From Propionivibrio sp. (GTDB lineage Bacteria; Pseudomonadota; Gammaproteobacteria; Burkholderiales; Rhodocyclaceae), in NCBI GenBank assembly GCA_017990155.1, contig JAGNOM010000135.1, forward strand, positions 1 through 7,528: a DNA stretch of 7,528 nucleotides, given 5' to 3'. A program made the translations under genes and the position numbers. The stretch's first letter is position 1. Each line of letters begins with the position of its first letter. Below the pieces are notes generated by a model, which saw only the letters and a program-made list of their open reading frames with translations, had not been told where the DNA came from and did not search any database. Positions 1 to 5,575 of the stretch are shown piece by piece.

Positions 1-238
1 TCATCACTGTGAGTCTGGAGACGATGAAGATCGTGAATAGCCTGCCGGGGCTCGGGGAATTGAACTGATGAGCTTGATCGCTACGAGTATTCCACTGAGA
101 CGCTCGGCCTTCCATCAGTACAGACCTTTGTCCTAGTCCGAGCAGAGAGAACCGCGGTCATTCGAATCGAAATTCCCCCTATCGATGTGCCGGAACTTGA
201 AGAGGCGGCATCACAACGAACAAGATGAACCTTCACCT

Positions 239-532
239 ATGACGCGGTCCGACCTCATTGATGCCCTTGCCTCTCGCTTTCCACACCTGGTCACGAAAGA
301 CGCTGAAGTCTCGGTAAAGTTGATCCTCGGCGCGATGCGGCAGTCGCTTGCGAATGGAGGTCGAGTTGAAATCCGGGGCTTTGGCAGCTTCGGCGTGATC
401 TACCGGCCGTCACGTACAGGGCGGAATCCGAAGAGCGGTGAGAAGGTGGATGTTCCTGCCAAGTGCGTACCCCATTTCAAGGCTGGCAAGGAATTACGCA
501 AACGTGTCGAGACGTTGACGACAGGGCAATAG
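239..532 (+). CDS. ihfB: Integration host factor beta-type DNA-bending protein
   Basis: The 97-residue product is a histone-like DNA-bending protein of the HU/IHF family, closest to IHF beta. The N-terminus MTRSDLI, the core VEIRGFGSF (43-51), the DNA-intercalating arm [10 protein letters not shown] with its key proline (Pro65), and [11 protein letters not shown] (77-87) are all typical. IHF beta pairs with IHF alpha to bend DNA in recombination, replication and sigma54 promoters. The start at 239 is chosen because family members begin MTRSDL. An in-frame ATG at 185 would add 18 residues that match nothing I know, and neither start has a good Shine-Dalgarno. The chromosomal ihfB normally lies just after rpsA; the 238 bases upstream show no rpsA tail, so this may be a second copy or a mobile-element paralogue. 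Family assignment is sure; whether it is the housekeeping ihfB is not. Confidence 0.85.
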   Translation: MTRSDLIDALASRFPHLVTKDAEVSVKLILGAMRQSLANGGRVEIRGFGSFGVIYRPSRTGRNPKSGEKVDVPAKCVPHFKAGKELRKRVETLTTGQ

Positions 533-671
533 GCGAGGCCATTTGACCAAATTCAGGCTTATGGGATGCAATGCGAGCACAGGCTAGTGCTACTTAGGAT
601 CTGCTAGATGCCAACTGTCGGAATGTTGCCAAGATGTCCGTAGGACTGGCTGTTAGCGGCTTGGCACGAGT

Positions 672-690
672 GGCATACCAAAAGGCATAC
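672..690. repeat. Short direct repeat GGCATAC, two copies
   Basis: GGCATAC occurs at 672-678 and again at 684-690, separated by CAAAA. The pair lies between the IHF-like gene and the tRNA-Ser terminator. Short direct repeats next to a tRNA 3' end can be arm-type binding sites of tyrosine integrases, but no integrase is visible here, so the function is unknown. Confidence 0.4.
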
Positions 691-699
691 TGACTGTCT

Positions 700-734
700 T
701 TAAAAACAAAAAAGCCCTTGATAATCAAGGGCTT
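700..734 (-). terminator. Rho-independent terminator of the lysC-tRNA-Ser unit
   Basis: AAGCCCTTG (712-720) and CAAGGGCTT (726-734) form a perfect 9-bp stem around a 5-base loop. Read on the minus strand, the stem is followed by TTTTTTGTTTTT. The hairpin begins 13 bases after the tRNA CCA end and serves the minus strand only, because the plus-strand side has no T run. Confidence 0.9.
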
Positions 735-746
735 CATTGCTATTGC

Positions 747-840
747 TGGCGGAGACGGAGGGATTCGAACCCTCGATTCAGGTTTGTGCCCGAATGCTCC
801 CTTAGCAGGGGAGTGCCTTCGACCTCTCGGCCACGTCTCC
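747..840 (-). tRNA. serT-GCU: tRNA-Ser (anticodon GCU)
   Basis: The minus strand begins GGAGACG, which pairs with CGTCTCC before discriminator G and an encoded CCA (747-749). The anticodon arm is CTCCC-CTGCTAA-GGGAG, giving anticodon GCU, which reads AGC and AGU serine codons. The T arm carries GGTTCGAATCC. The long extra arm expected of class II serine tRNAs is present, and the 94-base length fits. The symbol is descriptive only. The gene has its own promoter (855-883) and terminator, and is also downstream of lysC on the same strand. Confidence 0.97.
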
Positions 841-854
841 GGAAGAAGGGCGCG

Positions 855-883
855 ATAATAGCCTTTTCAGGTCGCCCGGTCAA
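855..883 (-). promoter_or_regulatory. Strong sigma70 promoter of tRNA-Ser
   Basis: On the minus strand TTGACC (878-883) and TATTAT (855-860) are separated by exactly 17 bases. The bases after the -10 box are CGCGCCC, a GC-rich discriminator of the kind found at stable-RNA promoters under stringent (ppGpp) control. Transcription would start about 847-849, a few bases before the mature tRNA end at 840. The -35 box lies 15 bases after the lysC stop codon. Confidence 0.8.
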
Positions 884-897
884 ACCGAAAAACCAAC

Positions 898-1380
898 TTA
901 CTCGGCCTTATCGAGGCCGAAGGCCTTGTGCAACACACGAACGGCCAGCTCGAGGTATTTCTCCTCGATGACGACCGAAATCTTGATTTCCGACGTTGAG
1001 ATCATCTGGATATTGATTCCTTCGGAACCCAGCGCAGCGAACATCTTGCTGGCGACGCCCGGGTGCGAACGCATGCCTACGCCGACGGCGGAAACCTTGC
1101 AGGTCTTGGTATCACCCACCACGCCACGGGCACCCAGCTTCTCGGCAATCTCCTTAAGCATGTCATGCGCTTTGGCGTAGTCGCCACGATTCACGGTAAA
1201 CGAAAAATCCGTAGTGCCGTCATGCGAGACATTCTGGATGATCATGTCAACATCCAGATTGGCTTCGGCGATCGGTCCGAGAATCTTGTAGGCGATGCCG
1301 GGGACATCCGGCGCACCGAGCACCGTGAGCTTGGCTTCGTCACGATTGAATGCGATTCCGGAGATGATCGGTTGTTCCAT
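898..1380 (-). CDS. lysC: Probable internal in-frame start: aspartokinase beta (regulatory) subunit
   Basis: An in-frame ATG at lysC codon 249 (1378-1380) is preceded by GAGGAAG about 10 bases upstream, and would yield a 160-residue polypeptide starting MEQPIISGIAF. That product would consist of the two ACT domains only. In Bacillus and Corynebacterium the same gene region makes a separate beta subunit from an internal start at about codon 250, forming alpha2beta2 aspartokinase. The position and the Shine-Dalgarno-like element match that pattern. Its use in this organism is inferred. Confidence 0.55.
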   Translation of the reverse strand: MEQPIISGIAFNRDEAKLTVLGAPDVPGIAYKILGPIAEANLDVDMIIQNVSHDGTTDFSFTVNRGDYAKAHDMLKEIAEKLGARGVVGDTKTCKVSAVGVGMRSHPGVASKMFAALGSEGINIQMISTSEIKISVVIEEKYLELAVRVLHKAFGLDKAE

Positions 1381-2124
1381 TTGCTTGTCTTCCTCAACAG
1401 TAATCAGGGTACCCTCACCTTCGTCCTCGAAGCTTGAAAGCACACGCAATTTGACTTTGTATTTGCCGGCGAACTCGACCGAGCGGATCTGAAGGACCTT
1501 TGAACCCAAGCTCGCCATCTCCAGCATTTCTTCGAAGGTGATGGTATCGAGCTTGCGCGCCTCAGGCACCACGCGCGGATCGGTCGTGTAGACGCCATCA
1601 ACATCGGTATAGATCTGGCATTCATCGGCATTCAGCGCTGCGGCCAACGCGACCGCTGAGGTATCAGAACCGCCACGGCCCAGCGTCGTGATATTGCCTT
1701 CTTCGTCAGCACCCTGGAAACCTGCAACGACGACAACATTGCCGTCAGCGAGATCCTTGCGAATGCGCTCGTCGTCAATCTGGAGGATACGGGCCTTGGT
1801 GAAGGTACTGTCGGTCAGCACACGAACCTGAGGACCGGTATAGCTCTTGGCCTTGAGCCCCTCTTCGTGCATGGCCATGGCCAGCAGTCCGATGGTGACC
1901 TGTTCGCCCGTGGAGGCAATGACGTCGAGTTCGCGCGGAGCCGGCGTCGACGATATTTCCTTGGCCAAAGCGATCAGCCGGTTAGTCTCCCCGGACATCG
2001 CCGAGGGCACCACAATGATGTCATGCCCCTGTGCTTTCCAGCGGGCCACCCGTTTGGCAACGTTCTTGATGCGTTCGGTGTTTGCCACCGAAGTGCCGCC
2101 AAATTTCTGAACTATCAGCGCCAT
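898..2124 (-). CDS. lysC: Aspartate kinase, lysine/threonine-sensitive type
   Basis: The 408-residue cytoplasmic enzyme phosphorylates aspartate to aspartyl phosphate, the first step toward lysine, threonine, methionine and diaminopimelate. The amino-acid kinase domain covers about residues 1-230, with KFGGTS at 7-12 and GRGGSDTSA at 149-157. Two ACT regulatory domains follow, about 264-335 and 345-405. QNVSHDGTTDFSF (297-309) and STSEIKISV (376-384) are the segments that form effector sites in lysine/threonine-inhibited homologues. Length and layout fit the monofunctional alpha2beta2 class. The start at 2124 gives the conserved MALIVQKFGG; a weak GGA element precedes it. No terminator separates its stop from tRNA-Ser 57 bases downstream, so readthrough into the tRNA terminator is likely. 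The identification is sure; concerted Lys plus Thr inhibition is inferred from family. Confidence 0.97.
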   Translation of the reverse strand: MALIVQKFGGTSVANTERIKNVAKRVARWKAQGHDIIVVPSAMSGETNRLIALAKEISSTPAPRELDVIASTGEQVTIGLLAMAMHEEGLKAKSYTGPQVRVLTDSTFTKARILQIDDERIRKDLADGNVVVVAGFQGADEEGNITTLGRGGSDTSAVALAAALNADECQIYTDVDGVYTTDPRVVPEARKLDTITFEEMLEMASLGSKVLQIRSVEFAGKYKVKLRVLSSFEDEGEGTLITVEEDKQMEQPIISGIAFNRDEAKLTVLGAPDVPGIAYKILGPIAEANLDVDMIIQNVSHDGTTDFSFTVNRGDYAKAHDMLKEIAEKLGARGVVGDTKTCKVSAVGVGMRSHPGVASKMFAALGSEGINIQMISTSEIKISVVIEEKYLELAVRVLHKAFGLDKAE

Positions 2125-2165
2125 TCACAATCCAATTTATTGGTCACGAAAGGCATAGATTTTAC

Positions 2166-2193
2166 CCTATAGTCGATTTGAAACGTAAGGCAA
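2166..2193 (-). promoter_or_regulatory. Possible lysC promoter
   Basis: Minus-strand TTGCCT (2188-2193) and TATAGG (2166-2171) are 16 bases apart and about 42 bases upstream of the lysC start. The -10 match is only 4 of 6. A TAAAAT a little further downstream is an alternative -10 box without a well-spaced -35. Confidence 0.35.
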
Positions 2194-2202
2194 TTTTGCC
2201 TT
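2187..2202. promoter_or_regulatory. Inverted repeat overlapping the lysC -35 box
   Basis: AAGGCAA (2187-2193) and TTGCCTT (2196-2202) are perfect inverted arms separated by two bases. They cover the proposed lysC -35 element and could be an operator. No matching regulator is identifiable. Confidence 0.4.
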
Positions 2203-2249
2203 TTGCGACCCTAACCGAGAGTTAGTCAAATGGTCTTTTGCCATGTCAC

Positions 2250-2279
2250 TTGCAAATTTTTATGAGCTTGTTCTATACT
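2250..2279 (+). promoter_or_regulatory. Sigma70 promoter of the helix-turn-helix gene
   Basis: TTGCAA (2250-2255) and TATACT (2274-2279) are separated by 18 bases. Transcription would start near 2286, giving a leader of about 90 bases. That leader holds a small hairpin with arms CGAGGC (2319-2324) and GCCTCG (2333-2338) upstream of the ribosome binding site. Confidence 0.6.
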
Positions 2280-2376
2280 GCAGTCGCTATTACGAAAGTT
2301 ATAGGCATAAGGTCATTGCGAGGCGCTAAACAGCCTCGACTCTCCAAAGACAGGCTAGCCGACTGAAAGGATCAAT

Positions 2377-2679
2377 ATGAACAGTTCAAAAACCACCGAC
2401 AAGCACGAACCCCGTGAAATCCGTCGCAAACTTGGTCTGAATCAGCAGCAGTTCTGGTCGAAGATCGGCGTCACGCAAAGCGGTGGATCGCGCTACGAGA
2501 GCGGTCGCAACATGCCGCGGCCTGTGCGCGAATTGCTGAGACTGGTGCATGTCGAGCAAATTGACATTCAAAAGGTCAAGCGCGAAGACATGGACGTAAT
2601 CGACTACCTGAAGAGCGAGGATCCAGAACTCTTCAAGTCACTCAAGAAGTCGGCCAAGGCAAAAAAGAAGGCCGCGTAA
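2377..2679 (+). CDS. XRE-type helix-turn-helix protein with lysine-rich tail
   Basis: The 100-residue product has one helix-turn-helix domain at about residues 12-58. It contains LGLNQQQFWSKIGVTQSGGSRYE-type spacing (19-41), where the recognition helix begins near VTQSGGSRYE and is followed by GRNMPRP, as in Cro/CI-like repressors. The centre (60-85) is charged. The end, KSLKKSAKAKKKAA (87-100), is a basic tail resembling the C-termini of histone-like proteins. An AGGA element 7 bases upstream supports the start at 2377. It has its own promoter and a strong terminator, so it is a single-gene unit divergent from lysC. The sequence shows no ligand-binding domain. A small regulator or nucleoid-associated DNA binder is likely; the target is unknown. 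Confidence 0.85.
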   Translation: MNSSKTTDKHEPREIRRKLGLNQQQFWSKIGVTQSGGSRYESGRNMPRPVRELLRLVHVEQIDIQKVKREDMDVIDYLKSEDPELFKSLKKSAKAKKKAA

Positions 2680-2808
2680 CTTCGCCAAGCTCAGTGATCG
2701 GTGGCGCTCAGGCGTTGGCAACAGCACCGAAGGACGCGATGCAGACAGGAAACCGATCGAACTGATCACGTGCGACACGTAAAAGCCTGCCGGCTTCTGG
2801 TTGCACAC

Positions 2809-2851
2809 AAGGGCGTGCCAAACCGTAAAAAGGGGCACGCCCTTTGTTTTT
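2809..2851 (+). terminator. Rho-independent terminator after the helix-turn-helix gene
   Basis: AAGGGCGTGCC (2809-2819) pairs perfectly with GGCACGCCCTT (2834-2844) around a 14-base loop, followed by TGTTTTT. It ends plus-strand transcription about 130 bases after the stop at 2679. The 300 bases between 2679 and queD otherwise hold only the queD -10 box; I see no gene there. Confidence 0.9.
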
Positions 2852-2945
2852 CCGCTGACCGATGCAAGTGATTCAATCGCGGCATCCCGACTGATCAACG
2901 GAACCTGCCTCTCGGTCAACGACGAAGCAGCGCGTCTGAATCCAC

Positions 2946-2951
2946 TATAAT
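2946..2951 (+). promoter_or_regulatory. -10 box of the queD promoter
   Basis: A perfect TATAAT lies 28 bases upstream of the queD start, implying a leader of about 22 bases. The -35 position has no good match, so this may be a weak or activator-assisted promoter. Confidence 0.55.
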
Positions 2952-2979
2952 TTCTCACCACCGTCCGATAGAGATTCCC

Positions 2980-3423
2980 ATGCAAGTCACCCGCCGCCTC
3001 GAATTTGACGCAGGCCATCGAATCCCCGACCACCGGAGCCAATGCCGCCATCTGCACGGTCATCGCTATGCAATCGAGATCACCCTCGCCGGCGACATCA
3101 TTCTTCAATCCGGCGACCCGGCGAATGGCATGGTGATGGACTTCTCGGAGATCAAGTCGCTGGCAAATGAACACTTGGTTGACGTCTGGGATCATTCCTT
3201 TCTTGTTTTTTCTGGCGACACCGCGGTTGTGGAGTTCCTGAACAGCCTTCCAAACCACAAAACCGTCGTCCTCCCATGCATTCCAACTGCGGAAAATCTT
3301 GCTGAAGAAGCGTTCCGGATTCTTGATCGTGCCTATCAGGACACCTACGGCAACAATCTTCGACTCGAGCGCGTCCGCTTGTACGAAACGCCAAACTGCT
3401 GGGTCGACGCGATTCGCAAGTAA
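2980..3423 (+). CDS. queD: 6-carboxy-tetrahydropterin synthase (6-pyruvoyl-tetrahydropterin synthase family)
   Basis: The 147-residue cytoplasmic enzyme belongs to the PTPS/QueD family. QueD converts dihydroneopterin triphosphate to 6-carboxy-tetrahydropterin, an early step toward the tRNA nucleoside queuosine. The zinc ligands are His13 (FDAGH) and His26 and His28 (in CRHLHGH). Cys22 is the expected catalytic cysteine, with Asp71-His72 in WDHSFL. PTAEN with Glu105 and LYETP with Glu136 are the pterin-binding segments. Length is close to the bacterial norm. The ATG at 2980 gives MQVTRRLEFDAGH, a normal start, with a weak GAGA upstream. queC and queE are not in this window. A role in another pterin route is possible, but the cysteine-HGH arrangement favours QueD. 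Confidence 0.92.
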   Translation: MQVTRRLEFDAGHRIPDHRSQCRHLHGHRYAIEITLAGDIILQSGDPANGMVMDFSEIKSLANEHLVDVWDHSFLVFSGDTAVVEFLNSLPNHKTVVLPCIPTAENLAEEAFRILDRAYQDTYGNNLRLERVRLYETPNCWVDAIRK

Positions 3424-3548
3424 TCCGAGCACGCAGCGCTTGAGCGCCATAACCAGCGCGTACCAGGAAGAGGCTGGCGCGTCGCGATAAAAACGGTCCT
3501 CCGTCGCCATTCAGAAGCCCATCACGCCAACCCTAAATACGATTGGGT

Positions 3549-3577
3549 TTGATTTCTGCGCAAACACTGGCAATAAT
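3549..3577 (+). promoter_or_regulatory. Promoter of the ROK regulator gene
   Basis: TTGATT (3549-3554) and AATAAT (3572-3577) are separated by 17 bases, and the start codon lies 44 bases after the -10 box. GCAAAC occurs at 3559-3564 and again at 3588-3593, flanking the start-point region; these could be regulator half-sites in direct orientation, but this is weak. Confidence 0.55.
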
Positions 3578-3621
3578 AGTTCGTTCCGCAAACCAACTAA
3601 TTACTCCCAGACAGCCACGTT

Positions 3622-4833
3622 ATGACAATTACCGGCGATCAGGCCTTGATGCGCGAGATCAACCGCATGGCGCTGGTTCGTGCTATCCAACGTATTCCCG
3701 GTCAATCCAGGGCCGAATTAGCCAAAGAAACGGGACTGACCAAGTCAACGGTCAGCTTGCTGGTACAGGATCTGATCGATGCCGGATGGCTGGTTGAATC
3801 CGATATTCAGACGACCGGAGCGATCGGTCGCCGCCCGACGCCGATTTTCCTCGACGGCGTTCGCCTGGCCATGATTGGCGCTGAAATCAGCGTCGAAAGC
3901 CAGAGCATTAGCGCGCTCACGGTCTCGCTCACCGGCGATGTCATCAATGGTGCTGAAGAACCACTTCCGAGCACCCAGCCGGCGGATGTCATACAGCGAC
4001 TCGCCCATTTGATTGCCACACTGGTCGAGCAGTCCGCACACGATGGTCGAGAACTGCTCGGAATCGGCATCGGCGTCCCCGGGGCCGTTCTCGATCAGCA
4101 AGGGATGGTTAAGCTGGCGCCAAATTTCGCATGGCGCGACGTTGCCCTGCTGGGCACGCTTTCGCATGAACTTGAATTGCTGGGCGTGACCGGTCTGCGC
4201 ATTCAGGTTCAGAACGACTACGACGTCGCCGCACTCAGCGAATACGAGTTTGGCTCGCCCCCCCAACCCGACCCACTGATCTATCTGGGATTGGGCGTCG
4301 GCGTAGGCGCAGGCATCATCGTTCGCGATCGGCTATTTCTTGGAGCCGAGGGCTTTGCCGGAGAGGTCGGCCACTCCATTCTGCAACTCGAAGGACCGGT
4401 ATGTTCTTGCGGACGCAAGGGTTGCGCCGAAACCTTCATTGGCCTGCGTGCCGTCAGCACCCAGATCATCGGCCATGCCGGTGACCTCATCCCCATCGAC
4501 ACCATACGGCACTTGCTCGACCGAAGTGACGAAGCCACACTACTTGCCGTCCGACGCGCCGGGCACTACCTTGGCGTCCTAATCCAGAACCTGTGGACCT
4601 ACTTCAACCCGGGACGAATCGTGCTTGGAGGTCCGTCCTGCGAATTGGGGGCGCCATTTCTCGATGCCGCCCAAGCCTGCCTGGAGCGCTACTCGCAAGA
4701 CTGCGGCTTGCCGTTACCGGAGATACAGCTTTCACGCTTTGGCTCACGCTCTGTAGCGGTCGGCGCTGCTGCGCTCGTCAAGCACGCCCTGCTCCGGCCG
4801 CTTGACCTTCGCTTCAGGATCCAAGGCGACTGA
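3622..4833 (+). CDS. xylR: ROK-family transcriptional regulator, probably of xylose genes
   Basis: The 403-residue cytoplasmic protein has an N-terminal winged helix (about 14-66, SRAELAKETGLTKSTVSLL), then a sugar-kinase-like ROK fold. GIGIGVPGAVL (147-157) and NDYDVAALSE (198-207) are ROK core motifs. The zinc site is complete: His251 in GEVGH, with Cys261, Cys263 and Cys268 in CSCGRKGC. The ATP-binding DxGGT motif of ROK kinases is replaced by GAEIS (86-90), as in non-catalytic repressors such as NagC, Mlc and XylR. The ATG at 3622 fits the family start but has no Shine-Dalgarno, so translation may be weak. It lies on the same strand upstream of xylF, so xylose is the likely effector and xylFG the likely target. 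That role, and the symbol, are inferred from context. Confidence 0.85.
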   Translation: MTITGDQALMREINRMALVRAIQRIPGQSRAELAKETGLTKSTVSLLVQDLIDAGWLVESDIQTTGAIGRRPTPIFLDGVRLAMIGAEISVESQSISALTVSLTGDVINGAEEPLPSTQPADVIQRLAHLIATLVEQSAHDGRELLGIGIGVPGAVLDQQGMVKLAPNFAWRDVALLGTLSHELELLGVTGLRIQVQNDYDVAALSEYEFGSPPQPDPLIYLGLGVGVGAGIIVRDRLFLGAEGFAGEVGHSILQLEGPVCSCGRKGCAETFIGLRAVSTQIIGHAGDLIPIDTIRHLLDRSDEATLLAVRRAGHYLGVLIQNLWTYFNPGRIVLGGPSCELGAPFLDAAQACLERYSQDCGLPLPEIQLSRFGSRSVAVGAAALVKHALLRPLDLRFRIQGD

Positions 4834-4924
4834 AGAAGCATATATAAACTATAAATCAATAAGTTAGCAGAGAAGAATCGAACGCTCATCGCCGATTTTC
4901 TGAATAATTCAAAAAAATTCAATT

Positions 4925-4954
4925 TTGGTATTGCTTTAGTGCGACCATTAAACT
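4925..4954 (+). promoter_or_regulatory. Possible promoter upstream of the xylulokinase-like remnant
   Basis: TTGGTA (4925-4930) and TAAACT (4949-4954) are 18 bases apart, each matching consensus at 4 of 6 positions. It would drive transcription through the palindrome at 5013 and the xylulokinase-like start at 5079. Confidence 0.3.
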
Positions 4955-5012
4955 AATGTACCGACATTCGCCAAGCACTCGTTGCTAGCGAAGAACGACC
5001 GAAGAAGAAAAC

Positions 5013-5029
5013 TCGTGAATAACTCACGA
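5013..5029. promoter_or_regulatory. Palindrome TCGTGA-N5-TCACGA, candidate operator
   Basis: Arms TCGTGA (5013-5018) and TCACGA (5024-5029) are perfect inverted repeats around ATAAC. The position, between a possible promoter and the xylulokinase-like start, suits a regulator site. Binding by the adjacent ROK protein is a guess. Confidence 0.4.
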
Positions 5030-5078
5030 ACCGACACCAGACAGTTATCGGATGCCGGGCATTGCAGGAGGTGGACAA

Positions 5079-5255
5079 ATGTACTTGGGGATCGATCTTG
5101 GCTCTTTCTGGGCCATGCAATCATCGCAATTTGACGACCAGACGTCTTTTTCGGAAAAGGACGCAACAGTCGCGTTTTATGCAACGCCTACAGCACGTCC
5201 CAACCGCCTCCCATCACAAGAACACAAAGGAACCAAGCGCCTTTCGAAACGGTGA
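5079..5255 (+). pseudogene. xylB: Probable 5' remnant of a xylulokinase gene
   Basis: AGGAGGTG (5066-5073), a perfect match to the 16S anti-Shine-Dalgarno, sits 5 bases before an ATG at 5079. The first residues are MYLGIDLGS, very close to the conserved beginning of XylB and other FGGY sugar kinases, where a phosphate-binding GIDLGT element starts the protein. After about residue 9 the similarity stops: the frame continues to a stop at 5253-5255 (58 residues in all) without any FGGY motif. The other two plus-strand frames do not carry the kinase on either. The simplest reading is that a xylB gene once stood between regulator and xylF and was mostly deleted, leaving its ribosome binding site and start. 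A chance match, or a small unrelated ORF, cannot be excluded. Confidence 0.5.
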
Positions 5256-5284
5256 CTCGTTTTGACTCGCCTAAGGGTACGAGA

Positions 5285-5306
5285 CCGCAAGACTGCGGGT
5301 TTTTTT
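5285..5306 (+). terminator. Rho-independent terminator
   Basis: CCGCA (5285-5289) and TGCGG (5294-5298) form a short GC-rich stem around AGAC, followed by G and seven Ts. It would end transcripts arriving from the regulator or the xylulokinase-like remnant, isolating xylF. CTCG and ACGAG just upstream could form a second small stem. Confidence 0.75.
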
Positions 5307-5373
5307 AGTAAGCACTGCGGCGCAGAAAGAGTTCCTGGATGGATTTTCTGCCCACAAGACTGAGAAGTATTTT

Positions 5374-5444
5374 TTTTGTTGCCGGCCGTTTCAGTCAACC
5401 TTCAGGGCCTCCTGCCGCGTTGACTCCCTGCAGCCGGCACAAAA
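5374..5444. repeat. Nested imperfect inverted repeat of 71 bases
   Basis: Three sets of inverted arms nest symmetrically. The outer arms are TTTTGTTGCCGGC (5374-5386) and GCCGGCACAAAA (5433-5444), 12 pairs with one bulged T. The middle arms are GTCAAC (5394-5399) and GTTGAC (5419-5424). The inner arms are CAGG (5403-5406) and CCTG (5411-5414). Internal loops are 7/8 and 3/4 bases. Neither strand has a T run after the structure, so it is not an ordinary terminator. It could be a structured RNA, a protein-binding site or a small mobile-element remnant. Confidence 0.6.
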
Positions 5445-5500
5445 TGAATGGGGCAGAGAAGTCGGTTGTTAGCGCCCAACGTAGTGAGTGATTGTTTCGG

Positions 5501-5524
5501 TTGGAATGTTGGAATGTTGGAACG
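5501..5524 (+). repeat. Three tandem copies of TTGGAATG
   Basis: TTGGAATG at 5501 and 5509 is followed by TTGGAACG at 5517. The repeat ends 19 bases before the proposed xylF -35 box, a usual place for activator or repressor half-sites in phase. The 8-base period is not a full helical turn, so slippage is an alternative origin. Confidence 0.6.
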
Positions 5525-5540
5525 CGCCCGGAAACGGGTG
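5525..5540 (+). other. Small GAAA-loop hairpin upstream of xylF
   Basis: CGCCCG (5525-5530) pairs with CGGGTG (5535-5540), with one G-U pair, around a GAAA tetraloop. It lies just before the proposed xylF promoter and would matter only for transcripts starting further upstream. Confidence 0.35.
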
Positions 5541-5543
5541 AGC

Positions 5544-5572
5544 TTGTTAAATGTGGTTTGTTGCAAGATAAG
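5544..5572 (+). promoter_or_regulatory. Possible xylF promoter
   Basis: TTGTTA (5544-5549) and GATAAG (5567-5572) are 17 bases apart, each 4 of 6 to consensus. Transcription would begin near 5579, leaving a leader of about 63 bases. The weak boxes suit a promoter that needs activation or is regulated. Confidence 0.4.
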
Positions 5573-5575
5573 TCA

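Noticed and set aside
3..68. Possible tail of a plus-strand gene ending at 66-68
   Set aside because: The 21 readable residues before the stop match nothing I recognise, and short open ends at a window edge are common by chance.
160..175. Possible att copy of the tRNA-Ser 3' end near ATTCGAA
   Set aside because: Only about seven bases agree with the tRNA T arm, well within chance.
2638..3510. Long 290-codon open frame on the minus strand opposite queD
   Set aside because: It covers queD entirely in antisense, shows no recognisable domain, runs through a strong plus-strand terminator and has no ribosome site. It is an open-frame shadow of a real gene.
3529..3549. Hairpin AACCC/GGGTT as a queD terminator
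   Set aside because: Only five pairs with an 11-base loop and no T run; it also runs into the regulator promoter.
5322..5351. GCAGAAA/TTTCTGC hairpin after the terminator at 5285
   Set aside because: Seven AT-rich pairs around a 16-base loop are too weak to claim as a functional structure.
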